Below, in pieces: positions 36,587 through 44,451 of a DNA stretch of 64,000 bases. Both the position numbers and the translations under genes were made by a program. Numbering within the stretch: the first letter of the stretch is position 1; every line of letters starts with the position of its first letter. Source of the stretch: Chitinophagales bacterium (GTDB lineage: Bacteria; Bacteroidota; Bacteroidia; Chitinophagales; Chitinophagaceae); the NCBI GenBank assembly GCA_020636495.1, contig JACJXQ010000008.1, positions 3,254,395 to 3,318,394 of the forward strand, read 5' to 3'. A model generated the notes under the pieces. That model was not told the DNA's origin, did not search any database, and saw nothing but the letters and a program-made list of their open reading frames with translations.

Positions 36587-37843
36587 TTAGGCTTCTTCGT
36601 CTTCTTTAAACTCTGCTTCCAGTATCCTGCGCACTTCTTTCACGGTCTCTTCTTCCAGATCGGTACGACGCACCAGGTCCTCGTCAGACAGTTCCAGTAT
36701 GCTCAGGGCTGTATCACAACCTACTTTCTTAAATTCATCTATTACCCATCCGTCTATCTCATCTGCAAATTCATCCAGGTCTATATCGTATTCCAGTACT
36801 TCATCCGGCATATCGCGGAACACATCTATACTCAACTCTGTCAACTCCTGAGCCAGCTTGATATTTACCCCCTTACGGCCGATAGCCAGCGACACCTGGT
36901 CCGGCTCAAGGTAAACATCCACGTGTTTCTTATCGTTATCCACCTCCATACGATTGATGCGGGCAGGTGTTAAGGCACGTTGTATCAGCAGCTGCTGGTT
37001 GTTGGTATAGTTAATGATGTCGATATTCTCGTTGCGCAGCTCACGAACGATACCATGTATACGGCTACCCTTCATACCCACACAAGCGCCTACCGGGTCT
37101 ATCCTGTCGTCATAGCTTTCTACGGCTACTTTCGCGCGCTCGCCCGGCTCACGTACTATCTTCTTGATCACTATCAGGCCATCCATTATCTCAGGCACCT
37201 CTATTTCCATCAGTTTCTCCAGGAACGACGGGTGCGTACGGCTCAGGATAATGATCGGGTTGTTATTCCTTGTTTCTACCTTCTTCACCACCGCACGAAC
37301 AGTTTCGCCCTTCTTGAAGAAATCGGTAGGTATCTGCTCCGACTTAGGCATGATCAGCTCATTACCCTCATCATCCAGCAGTAATATCTCTTTTTTCCAT
37401 ATCTGGTATACCTCGCCGGTGATGATCTCACCGATGCGCTCAGCATATTTTTTCAACAGGTGGTTCTTCTTCAGGTCGCCAATACGAGCTGCCAGCGTTT
37501 GCTTGGCGGCCAGTATGGCCCTGCGGCCGAAATCGCGCACGTCCACCTCTTCATACACCTCTTCACCCACACTATAGTCAGGCTCTATCTCCAGTGCCTG
37601 CGACAGTTCTATCTGTTTATTGTCGTCCTCTACTTCTCCGTCTTCCACTATCTCCCTGCGGCGGAAGATCTCAAGGTCACCTGTCTGGTCGTTTACGATA
37701 ACGTCAAAGTTCTCGTCATCTCCGTACTTCTTACGCAGCAACGTTTTAAAAACGTCCTCAAGTACTTTCATCAGGGTTGGCCTGTCAATGCTCTCGGCAT
37801 CTTTAAACTCCTGAAACGAATCAATCAAATTGATACTAGCCAT
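36587..37843 (-). CDS. nusA: Transcription termination/antitermination factor NusA
   Basis: NusA binds RNA polymerase and nascent RNA, controlling pausing, termination and antitermination. The 418-residue protein has the N-terminal polymerase-binding domain (about 1-130), an S1 domain (EIITGEVYQIWKKEILLL onwards), KH domains (DPVGACVGMKGSRIHGIVREL and SLAIGRKGVNIKLAQEL) and an acidic C-terminal end. It lies between rimP and infB, the widely conserved order; gaps are 36 and 133 bases. Confidence 0.96.
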   Translation of the reverse strand: MASINLIDSFQEFKDAESIDRPTLMKVLEDVFKTLLRKKYGDDENFDVIVNDQTGDLEIFRRREIVEDGEVEDDNKQIELSQALEIEPDYSVGEEVYEEVDVRDFGRRAILAAKQTLAARIGDLKKNHLLKKYAERIGEIITGEVYQIWKKEILLLDDEGNELIMPKSEQIPTDFFKKGETVRAVVKKVETRNNNPIIILSRTHPSFLEKLMEIEVPEIMDGLIVIKKIVREPGERAKVAVESYDDRIDPVGACVGMKGSRIHGIVRELRNENIDIINYTNNQQLLIQRALTPARINRMEVDNDKKHVDVYLEPDQVSLAIGRKGVNIKLAQELTELSIDVFRDMPDEVLEYDIDLDEFADEIDGWVIDEFKKVGCDTALSILELSDEDLVRRTDLEEETVKEVRRILEAEFKEDEEA

Positions 37844-37879
37844 GATTATAATATTTGCCCCTTATACAAGGGTTTGTCA

Positions 37880-38335
37880 CTAAAGACTGATTTGTACTAC
37901 TGTTTTTTTAATATCTGAAATAGGTATGTTCACTATAGTTACTTCTTTCTTTTTAGGCACGGGCACTTCCAGCACTATCTCTTCGGCTCCTGCCTGTGTC
38001 ATCTTACCCTCGCGCTCCGTACCATCCTGCAGGGTCACCAACACCTTGCGGCCGATGTTCTTTTTATACTGCCTTTCCGACACCAGCGGCTCATCTACCC
38101 CGGGGCTGGACACCTCCAGCGAAAAATCTCCGTCAGGGAACATCTCCGACTCCTCAATAAGCTTATACAGCTTGCGATTCACCTCTGCACATTTGCTTAT
38201 CGACATGCCGCCATCCGCATCTATATACAGCTTAATATTATTGGTGGCCTTGTTCTTAATGTTCACAATAAACATATCCGTACCCTCCAGCAAAGGCTCC
38301 GTTAATAATATTATTTTCTCTAATTCGTTTGTCAT
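37880..38335 (-). CDS. rimP: Ribosome maturation factor RimP
   Basis: RimP helps mature the 30S subunit. The 151-residue protein shows the family core CAEVNRKLYKLIEESEMFPDGDFSLEVSSPGVDEPL (in parts: CAEVNRKLYKLI, FSLEVSSPGVDEPL) and GRKVLVTLQDG in the C-terminal SH3-like half. First gene of the rimP-nusA-infB operon. A consensus-like promoter and a terminator-like hairpin precede the ATG. Confidence 0.94.
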   Translation of the reverse strand: MTNELEKIILLTEPLLEGTDMFIVNIKNKATNNIKLYIDADGGMSISKCAEVNRKLYKLIEESEMFPDGDFSLEVSSPGVDEPLVSERQYKKNIGRKVLVTLQDGTEREGKMTQAGAEEIVLEVPVPKKKEVTIVNIPISDIKKTVVQISL

Positions 38336-38341
38336 AGGTAA

Positions 38342-38368
38342 AAAACAAGGGGACCATCTAGTCCCCTT
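38342..38368 (-). promoter_or_regulatory. Terminator-like hairpin in the rimP leader (possible attenuator)
   Basis: On the minus strand AAGGGGAC and GTCCCCTT form an 8-bp stem with a 6-base loop, followed by G and six T's that end just before the rimP start region (ATG at 38335). It lies between the promoter and the first codon, so it would stop transcription of the whole operon unless bypassed. Confidence 0.7.
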
Positions 38369-38388
38369 CTAATTAACTTTATCCGATG

Positions 38389-38420
38389 CAAAAGTAAGTA
38401 TTTTTCCTATTTGCAGCAAA
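38389..38420 (-). promoter_or_regulatory. Bacteroidota-type promoter of rimP-nusA-infB
   Basis: On the minus strand TTTG (38420-38417), then 20 bases, then TACTTTTG (38396-38389): a full match to TTTG-N19/20-TAnnTTTG. The leader would be about 45 bases and includes the hairpin at 38347-38368. Confidence 0.75.
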
Positions 38421-38482
38421 TGCCATATATATTTTATCACTAATTATATTTTCGTTAACGCGGCTGGTTTTCGCAGTTTACG

Positions 38483-38490
38483 TAACTTTG
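38483..38490 (+). promoter_or_regulatory. -7 element before the DUF4834 gene
   Basis: TAACTTTG matches TAnnTTTG and ends six bases before the ATG at 38497, implying a leaderless or nearly leaderless mRNA. No clear -33 element. Confidence 0.45.
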
Positions 38491-38496
38491 GAAGAT

Positions 38497-38718
38497 ATGT
38501 TAATAAGGATCATTCTATACGCTGTTATTATATATCTCGTCATGCGCTTCGTTACCCGTTTCGTAATGCCGGTGTTCCAAGTGACACGCACCGTGCAGAG
38601 CAAAATGAGGGAGATGCAGGAGCAGATGGAGAAGATGCAGCACCAGGAAGAGGCCAAAAGCCATGCCCGCCAAAAGCCTATAGAAGGCGACTATATTGAT
38701 TTCGAGGAAGTTAAGTAA
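38497..38718 (+). CDS. DUF4834 family membrane protein
   Basis: The 73-residue protein begins MLIRIILYAVIIYLVMRFV (one membrane helix), then a coiled, Gln/Glu/Met-rich stretch (MREMQEQMEKMQ) and the acidic end EGDYIDFEEVK, the layout of DUF4834 found in Bacteroidota. I use the ATG at 38497 rather than the TTG three codons before it. It diverges from rimP. Function unknown. Confidence 0.82.
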   Translation: MLIRIILYAVIIYLVMRFVTRFVMPVFQVTRTVQSKMREMQEQMEKMQHQEEAKSHARQKPIEGDYIDFEEVK

Positions 38719-38781
38719 GGTGCTGGTTTCGGGATATTTAAGAATAGATATCTTTCATCTATCCTGATCAAATATCTAATA

Positions 38782-39417
38782 TCATCCATCCACCTTCGGC
38801 TTAAAAATATCTTTTTCAATAGTCATACCGGGTTGCAGCCAGATGGTTTGTATGCCCAATTGTTTTGCCCCCTCCACATGTTGCGGACTGTCGTCTATAA
38901 ATAAGGTATGTTCCGCTTTCAGTCCGTTCTCGTCCAGTATTCTTTGAAATACTTCAACATTGGGCTTGCGCATACCTATGCGGTGCGACAGGTACACTCG
39001 GTCGAAAAAAGCACCGATGTTGGGCACGCCGCGCTCCTGTTCAATTATCTTATTAAAAGCCGTTTCATGTATCACATTGGTATTGCTCAGCAACAGCAGG
39101 TCGTGATACACCCTTAGCTGTTGCAGTATCTGTAGCCTGCGTAGCGGAAAGTCCAGCAACATTGCATTCCACGCTTGTACAATATCCTGTGCTGATATAG
39201 CTACACCCGCAGCCTGCTGCAACACGGCTATGAATTCATCCTCACCAATAGCGCCTACTTCAAAATCATCGAACAGGGCAGACTGCCTGAGCTGCGAATA
39301 CATTTCAGGAAAATTTGTAATACCCAATGCCACAAAGGCGTCCTCCGTCCTTTTATAATCTATATTCAGCAATACACCACCCAGGTCGAAGATGATATGC
39401 CGTACCCCTTTTATCAT
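38782..39417 (-). CDS. HAD-family phosphatase (YihX-like)
   Basis: The 211-residue protein has the four HAD motifs: FDLGGVLLNID (nucleophile Asp with GGV, as in YihX-type sugar phosphatases), LLSNTNVIH, RKPNVEVFQ (Lys) and FIDDSPQHVEGA. The cap between motifs I and II is helical. The nearest characterised relatives act on glucose-1-phosphate, but substrates vary. A TATTTTTG -7-like element (39429-39422, minus) ends only four bases before the ATG, pointing to a very short leader; it is divergent from the tRNA promoter. Confidence 0.87.
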   Translation of the reverse strand: MIKGVRHIIFDLGGVLLNIDYKRTEDAFVALGITNFPEMYSQLRQSALFDDFEVGAIGEDEFIAVLQQAAGVAISAQDIVQAWNAMLLDFPLRRLQILQQLRVYHDLLLLSNTNVIHETAFNKIIEQERGVPNIGAFFDRVYLSHRIGMRKPNVEVFQRILDENGLKAEHTLFIDDSPQHVEGAKQLGIQTIWLQPGMTIEKDIFKPKVDG

Positions 39418-39466
39418 GCTGCAAAAATAAAGGCTTATTATTTTTTATTTTTCAAGAAAAGCGCAA

Positions 39467-39474
39467 TACATTTG
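39467..39474 (+). promoter_or_regulatory. -7 promoter element of the tRNA gene
   Basis: TACATTTG matches TAnnTTTG exactly and ends 34 bases before the mature tRNA 5' end. Confidence 0.6.
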
Positions 39475-39508
39475 CACTCCCGAAAATTCGGGATTTGGCA
39501 CACGCCAC

Positions 39509-39582
39509 GGTCCTATAGCTCAGTTGGTTAGAGCACCTGACTCATAATCAGGGGGTCCTAGGTTCAAGTCCTAGTGGGACCA
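39509..39582 (+). tRNA. tRNA with CAT anticodon (Met or Ile2)
   Basis: Complete cloverleaf: acceptor GGTCCTA (39509-39515) pairs with TGGGACC (39575-39581), with one G-U pair, then discriminator A. D-stem GCTC/GAGC. Anticodon stem CCTGA/TCAGG encloses CTCATAA, anticodon CAT at 39543-39545. T-stem CTAGG/CCTAG with TTCAAGT loop. The CCA end is not fully encoded (ACC then G). CAT can be elongator Met or, if modified to lysidine, Ile reading AUA; I cannot separate these. The first pair is G-C, so it is not a typical initiator. It marks the left edge of the accessory region. Confidence 0.95.
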
Positions 39583-39603
39583 CCGAGTAACAACTTGATA
39601 AAC

Positions 39604-39633
39604 AAAGCGTTGTGCATTGCATGACGCTTTTTT
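39604..39633 (+). terminator. Terminator of the tRNA gene
   Basis: AAAGCGT (39604-39610) and ACGCTTT (39624-39630) with a 13-base loop, itself partly self-complementary (TGCATTGCA), followed by TTTATTTT. Confidence 0.75.
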
Positions 39634-39870
39634 ATTTTCTTCTTTTTAGCTACCCGCACTAAATGCCGCAATGTTCAGGAAAAGGGAGTTCATTTGACCT
39701 CAATCTGACTAAGTTCTAAGGTTTCCAACTAAAAACAACCAAGCATATTTCTCTATGTTTTCTGTGCCTAATAATATTCCTGATTATTGAGTTGTTCTTC
39801 CATGTTAGATTTACATATAATAGTGAGGACATATTACTACATGTATTAAAAATTGCATTAAACAACTGAG

Positions 39871-39930
39871 GAAGGCCATATGAGCTTTACTATTTGACAC
39901 CAGACTTGCGTGTCTTACTGAATAAATTCA
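39871..39930. repeat. Diverged direct repeat, copy A
   Basis: Begins GAAGGCCATATGAGCTT and ends in AATAAATTCA; roughly three quarters of the positions match copy B at 43225-43283 by eye. Both copies read on as a similar peptide (RRPxEL...), so they are likely remnants of one small gene or element duplicated at both ends of the 40-43 kb segment. Confidence 0.55.
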
Positions 39931-40111
39931 ACATATTCAATACCATAATGAGGGCTGACAAGTCATATTTGTTTTTTAGGTATTATTCATAAGCTGCTAT
40001 AGTTTTTCAATTGTATCTGATTTATATAAAAATCACTTTCGTATATCGCTATTTTGATACATATAGTAAAAGACAAAAATATAGTATCTTTATTTATAAA
40101 CATAACCATTT

Positions 40112-40933
40112 ATGCGTTATAGAATTATAGGAGTTGAGACCAGAATTGAGAATAGGCAACAAATTGTGGTCCTCAAAAATGGGGACATGAGGCAAAATTT
40201 TTTTCCACGCAGGTATGAAAATTTACTTCTTAGTCCAAGTGACCTGTTTAAGAGTACTTCACTATCCATTGAGGAGGTTGAGTTGCTAATTGGTTCACAT
40301 GTCGATATTTCATACTATAATAAGTATGAAAAGATGGGAAATGGGATACTCTGTCCTGAAGAAAAAAGTATGGTTAAAGATTTTTCTATCATAATGAATG
40401 AACCAATTAACGTATTGAGGGTTGAGAATTCAAATCGACTACTACCGTTTAAAAAAATTTACTACACAAATAAATACTCTATTGATGGTAAAGAAATGAT
40501 AAGAATTACACCATTTGACGGTGAAGATGACGAAGTTGAACTTTTTGTTTTTAAATCTGCTTCTGGTTTACAAGAGGATGAATTTGAAATTTTGAGCACA
40601 TGTACACTGGAACCATCATGGGGTGCATATTACTATCCTACCTACTATCAAAAAGGAGAAAAGATGGCTTGCGGTAAGACTTCCCATACAGGTACTGAAG
40701 TAAAATCAATTATCATCAGATATTATGATACCTATGAAAAAATGTTAGCTAATAGTGAATATGCAAACTCCGATGAGGCAATGGAAAGGGAGCGCCGTGA
40801 AGCATTCGAGGAATCGGATAGGATATGGGATGAAGCGCATGATAGGTATATGGGTTATAGAAGTTGGGAAGAGGCAGCTTTTTATGAAGCATTTGAAGGT
40901 AATATTGATGCATGGAATGAGCATAATCAATAA
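40112..40933 (+). CDS. Hypothetical protein, acidic C-terminus
   Basis: The 273-residue protein has no signal peptide or membrane segment. Its middle has the sequence KMACGKTSHTGTEVKSIIIRYYDTYEKM; the C-terminal 60 residues are rich in Glu, Arg and aromatic residues (AMERERREAFEESDRIWDEAHDRY split as AMERERREAFEESD and RIWDEAHDRY), probably helical. I recognise no family. Codon use is AT-rich, like the rest of the island. It precedes another hypothetical gene in the same direction by 46 bases. Confidence 0.65.
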   Translation: MRYRIIGVETRIENRQQIVVLKNGDMRQNFFPRRYENLLLSPSDLFKSTSLSIEEVELLIGSHVDISYYNKYEKMGNGILCPEEKSMVKDFSIIMNEPINVLRVENSNRLLPFKKIYYTNKYSIDGKEMIRITPFDGEDDEVELFVFKSASGLQEDEFEILSTCTLEPSWGAYYYPTYYQKGEKMACGKTSHTGTEVKSIIIRYYDTYEKMLANSEYANSDEAMERERREAFEESDRIWDEAHDRYMGYRSWEEAAFYEAFEGNIDAWNEHNQ

Positions 40934-40979
40934 GACTAAATTATTCGATTATCACAGAACATCTACAAGTAATTATTGC

Positions 40980-41471
40980 ATGCAGAACTCGAATAGTTAT
41001 ATTATGCATTCAACCATTCTACAAAGTACCGATACACAAAAAGGCGAATACTGCGGCCATGACATTATTAACGCTATTATTGATGGTTTTGAAAAAGAAT
41101 TAGAGTTTAGTTTGCTTGAAATTGTTTTAAAGGATTGCCCTCAATACCCAATAAATCAGAAGAAGGAATTAATTGGAATATTAAGCGCACTGTCTGATAG
41201 ATATAGCAAAGAGGATATAATAAATACAGAAATCAGTATAGAAGATGATATTGTTTATCATATGGAAACTGAAGATGGTAGGGATATACCAAACCCAGTC
41301 CTTGAAGAAATGGGATACAAGCAAATTACATTCCACATATTTTCAGGGTTGAAAATTCCAAGATTAAAACCTTGTGCTGATGTAGGTATTGGAATTGAGT
41401 TTTACTATCTAATTGATGACACACAAAACCTAAAAAGCCTAACTTGTAACTATAGACTTGAATATGAATAA
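40980..41471 (+). CDS. Hypothetical acidic protein
   Basis: The 163-residue protein begins MQNSNSYIMHSTILQS. The frame is open back to 40755 but overlaps the preceding gene there, so I choose the ATG at 40980. It is rich in Asp/Glu (EFSLLEIVLKDCPQYPIN, EISIEDDIVYHMETEDGRD) and contains one GIGIEFYYLIDD-like strand region. No family recognised. It may be in an operon with the 273-residue protein; such pairs of orphan genes in islands can be immunity-type modules, but nothing here proves that. Confidence 0.6.
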   Translation: MQNSNSYIMHSTILQSTDTQKGEYCGHDIINAIIDGFEKELEFSLLEIVLKDCPQYPINQKKELIGILSALSDRYSKEDIINTEISIEDDIVYHMETEDGRDIPNPVLEEMGYKQITFHIFSGLKIPRLKPCADVGIGIEFYYLIDDTQNLKSLTCNYRLEYE

Positions 41472-41681
41472 TTATTACTGATGTAATAAACGAATATTAT
41501 TTCTTGAGTTAGTCTGGTGACAATAACTATGAATTAAACTGGAAAACTAACTAGAGAAATTAATTGGATTGCAGTTCGTTTTCTTTTATGTTCATAACAT
41601 TAGCTAATAAAGTCAGTCTATTGATATCTGTACATCTCATGCATTATCAATGTCACATATTAAAGAATTCTTATCGTTAAA

Positions 41682-42533
41682 TTATCCATTTAAACCATAG
41701 ACTGTTTGAAAATACTCAATTTGAGAGGCAATTTGTTTAATTTTCTGCAAGTTTGATTGAAAGTTATTCCTATAATTATCATATTCATTCAATTGCCTCA
41801 TGGTTTGATGATATGCTTTGGGATTAAACTTAGAATCGACTGCAATCTCTATAATTGATTTATATAATTTGTCCCTAGGATTTGTATGAACCACAAATAT
41901 TCCGGGTTTTGAGAAGACATACTCAAATACATTAATGGCAAAACCATTACTTACTCTAAGTAATATCTGACTACTTTGATTTATTTCTTTTAGCAACTCG
42001 TCGAAATTGGAATCCAATTGTATGCGATATCGTCTTGTACCACCTTGCATCGGTGCGATTGGTGACTTAAGATATATGACTTTCCTTTTCCCTTCACTCT
42101 TTATTGCGAATATATTTCTTGGACTAACCATAAAATCCTCTCCTACATGTTCATTGGTACTATGTATTTCTACATCCCCAGGATTAAATGTTGATTCCAT
42201 TGCAATTGCACCGTTATTTGCACCAACAAACAAATCCTGAACTCCTTGTAATATTGGAATTGCCATTAGACCTGAAATTTTCCATTTCTGTCGTTCAATA
42301 ATACTATTTAGATATTCTATTTCTTTAACCTTTGATAGAATTCTATTGGGCTTTTTTAAATTTCCAATAGTATCAGCTTTTTCATAATTGTCAAGCAAAT
42401 TCGTCAACAAGGCAGTTGCTTTCATGATATTAGGATTATAAGTTATTGACTCAAGATTTGATTCAATAATGCTTTTAAAAGCATTAATTTCTTCAATATT
42501 TACTTCTATACAGATTTTTCTATTCTCGTTCAT
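41682..42533 (-). CDS. Protein with a LytTR-like DNA-binding domain
   Basis: In the 283-residue protein, residues about 135-215 resemble a LytTR domain: MVSPRNIFAIKSEGKRKVIYL, then YRIQLDSNFDELLKEI and SQILLRVSNGFAINVFEYV, matching the usual order (site of recognition, L-x-L strand, FxRVHRSxxVN-like end). The N-terminal 130 residues are helical with a short hydrophobic part near residue 88-100; the C-terminal 60 residues are coiled-coil-like. It would be a DNA-binding regulator without a receiver domain. The call is my pattern match, not a search result. Confidence 0.5.
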   Translation of the reverse strand: MNENRKICIEVNIEEINAFKSIIESNLESITYNPNIMKATALLTNLLDNYEKADTIGNLKKPNRILSKVKEIEYLNSIIERQKWKISGLMAIPILQGVQDLFVGANNGAIAMESTFNPGDVEIHSTNEHVGEDFMVSPRNIFAIKSEGKRKVIYLKSPIAPMQGGTRRYRIQLDSNFDELLKEINQSSQILLRVSNGFAINVFEYVFSKPGIFVVHTNPRDKLYKSIIEIAVDSKFNPKAYHQTMRQLNEYDNYRNNFQSNLQKIKQIASQIEYFQTVYGLNG

Positions 42534-42685
42534 AGCCTAATAGATGAATATTAATTAACACACTACACTATTCCCATTAATAAAATTTAAGCCAGAATAT
42601 TTTAGTTCCGAAAAACAGCTCCTCGTTCCTAAACCCTTGTTCCTTGTTACTCATACACTGACCTTTGATTTCAAATAATTAAATT

Positions 42686-43091
42686 ATGAAAAAAAGCATT
42701 GAAAATTTAGACTTGAATAACGTCAAAATGAAACTGATGGACCCTGAGGAGGGTCAGGGTTGGACTGAAAGCCAGTGTAATATCGCTGAAAAGGAATACA
42801 AACGATTCCTGAACCTTGTATTAATATACGTAATGTTCCATCAGATACTTTCTGCATCACATATTGATACTAGAGATATAGTAAGAAAATATTTGGCAAG
42901 TTCCTACATCATTATCCTTACTTTGGGATGTTTGGAGTAGATGACCATAAAAACCTGACAGATAGTTTTGTTTACCAAACAATGTGATACAAGAGTTCAT
43001 AGTCGAAGAATCGATGTAGTATCTAAATTCTTTCGATTATAATAAGTGCCATACATGTAACGGAAAATGTAGTCATACTGTACAGAATTAA
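42686..43091 (+). pseudogene. Decayed glycine-rich-domain-like small protein gene
   Basis: The first 45 codons read MKLMDPEEGQGWTESQCN..AEKEYKRFLNL, like the N-terminus of the small Bacteroidota proteins with an HHILDT and HHFPYFGMFG core. After that the frame shifts: the expected region appears as GKFLHHYPYFGMFGVDDHKN in another frame (from about 42895 to a stop at 42987), and a Cys-rich end CHTCNGKC appears at 43047-43070. The HxHILDT region (about 42850-42880) has lost several bases. At least two frameshifts are needed to reconstruct the protein. Unlike infB this lies in non-essential DNA, so true decay is likely. Confidence 0.6.
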
Positions 43092-43224
43092 TATAAGTAT
43101 TATGAAATTATCGTTTATGGCATTAGCAGCCGTGCCTCTGAACTTAATTAAATCTTGATTATATATAGTTACCTAAGAATGAATAAGTTTTATTTTAACT
43201 CATTTCATTATGCACCGAACTACA

Positions 43225-43283
43225 GAAGGCCAAATGAGCTTGATATTTGGAATACCAGGCTTGCATCATGCTGGATAGATTCA
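43225..43283. repeat. Diverged direct repeat, copy B
   Basis: Begins GAAGGCCAAATGAGCTT and ends in GATAGATTCA; counterpart of copy A at 39871-39930. The region around it (43092-43336) holds no credible gene; the 61-codon frame through it looks like a remnant. Confidence 0.55.
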
Positions 43284-43336
43284 CCCTTACGGCCCAATTC
43301 CGACTCTGAATTTTCAAGAATTGGTTATTTAGAGTA

Positions 43337-44338
43337 TTAACCATCTGACTTACTAAAATTACTCCCAATCATAATGTGAGCAACAATATCCTCTTTTATA
43401 GGGTCACTTAGTTGAATATTTGCGTTGAGTAATACATCCTTCATGTACTCTTCATCAAAATTATCTACAGTCGCATACTCATCATCGGCAGGAAAAAGCT
43501 CATTAATGCAAGCTGAATGATATTGAAAGATGAAACTTTCACTTTTATCAATATTATTATATCTACAGTACTCTAAAGCATCAGCTTTAAATTTATATTC
43601 GGCAAACTTTAGCAAGTGGTCGTAAGTAAGAGCGGCCTTATATTGTAAATTCTTAAAATTTGCAAGCTCTTCTGTAAGACCGTTAGCAAAATACTCCGCA
43701 TAAAACTCTTCTTTCCCTGAAACAATTGCTTGTTGAAAATAATCGGCATAGTAAGAAGAAATGATTTCACCCCCATATTCTATGAAGTGCTCAGCGTACT
43801 TTTCAGCAAACAGTTCAGTATGACCTTTATCAATTTGTTCTTCCACAGCATCAGCATATGCTCTAACTTCATCCATAGAACAAACATCGATTGTTGTAAG
43901 AGTTGCATATGCCTTTGAATAATGTTCACTCTTTCCAGCTTTGATACAATAATTATACGCTTCGGTAAAAACTGGATTTTCTATTGTAGGTTCATAACCG
44001 CTATCATAGTGCTTTCTTAGCTCTTCATACGCATCACGCATGGCAATATCTTCGTCTTCTACAGATTCAGAGTATACTTTTGCCCATATTTCAGAGTGTC
44101 CATTATCCCAAGATGAAATATAACGCTGCATTACTTCCAAACCAACTTTTAAGTTACTTTTATAATATTCCTCAATTGATTCATTCTCATCAGGTTCATT
44201 ACTATCATCGTATTTAGTCACCCATTCAACAAAAAATGGGATATACTCTTGAGGTATATCATTATCATTTGCAAACGCCTCTATCTCTAATTTCCTGCTA
44301 TCTCGCTCTCCCATAATAAGTTGCTTAATTTTTTTCAA
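43337..44338 (-). CDS. Helical-repeat protein at the end of the defence gene run
   Basis: The 333-residue acidic protein contains several imperfect 20-30-residue repeats of the form YAxxYxxxxxxGKxExYAxxYA (for example GHTELFAEKYAEHFIEYGG, SSYYADYFQQAIVSGKEEFYAEYFANG, FTEAYNYCIKAGKSEHYSKAYA). This is a Tyr/Ala-rich helical solenoid as in some protein-binding domains. No enzyme motif is visible. It is the last gene of the minus-strand run, 113 bases after the UDG-like gene. It might be an adaptor or a sensor of a phage protein; that is inference. Confidence 0.68.
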   Translation of the reverse strand: MKKIKQLIMGERDSRKLEIEAFANDNDIPQEYIPFFVEWVTKYDDSNEPDENESIEEYYKSNLKVGLEVMQRYISSWDNGHSEIWAKVYSESVEDEDIAMRDAYEELRKHYDSGYEPTIENPVFTEAYNYCIKAGKSEHYSKAYATLTTIDVCSMDEVRAYADAVEEQIDKGHTELFAEKYAEHFIEYGGEIISSYYADYFQQAIVSGKEEFYAEYFANGLTEELANFKNLQYKAALTYDHLLKFAEYKFKADALEYCRYNNIDKSESFIFQYHSACINELFPADDEYATVDNFDEEYMKDVLLNANIQLSDPIKEDIVAHIMIGSNFSKSDG

Positions 44339-44451
44339 GTATAATTAATCGATTCTTATAAATATAGTCCTATTCCAGAAAAATACAGATAATTTATTTT
44401 GTCAAAACGAGGTATAAGGTGCAATTGTCTTTAATCCCTAATCTGACGGGA

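Larger units (their letters stand above)
39583..40111. other. 529-bp region after the tRNA without a gene
   Basis: It contains the tRNA terminator (39604-39633), then AT-rich sequence with direct-repeat copy A (39871-39930). An open frame through copy A reads RRPYELYYLTP.. to a stop near 39990, but without a start codon, so it looks like a gene remnant. Confidence 0.5.

Noticed and set aside
43155..43340. 61-residue protein
   Set aside because: It only covers direct-repeat copy B; a remnant rather than a gene.
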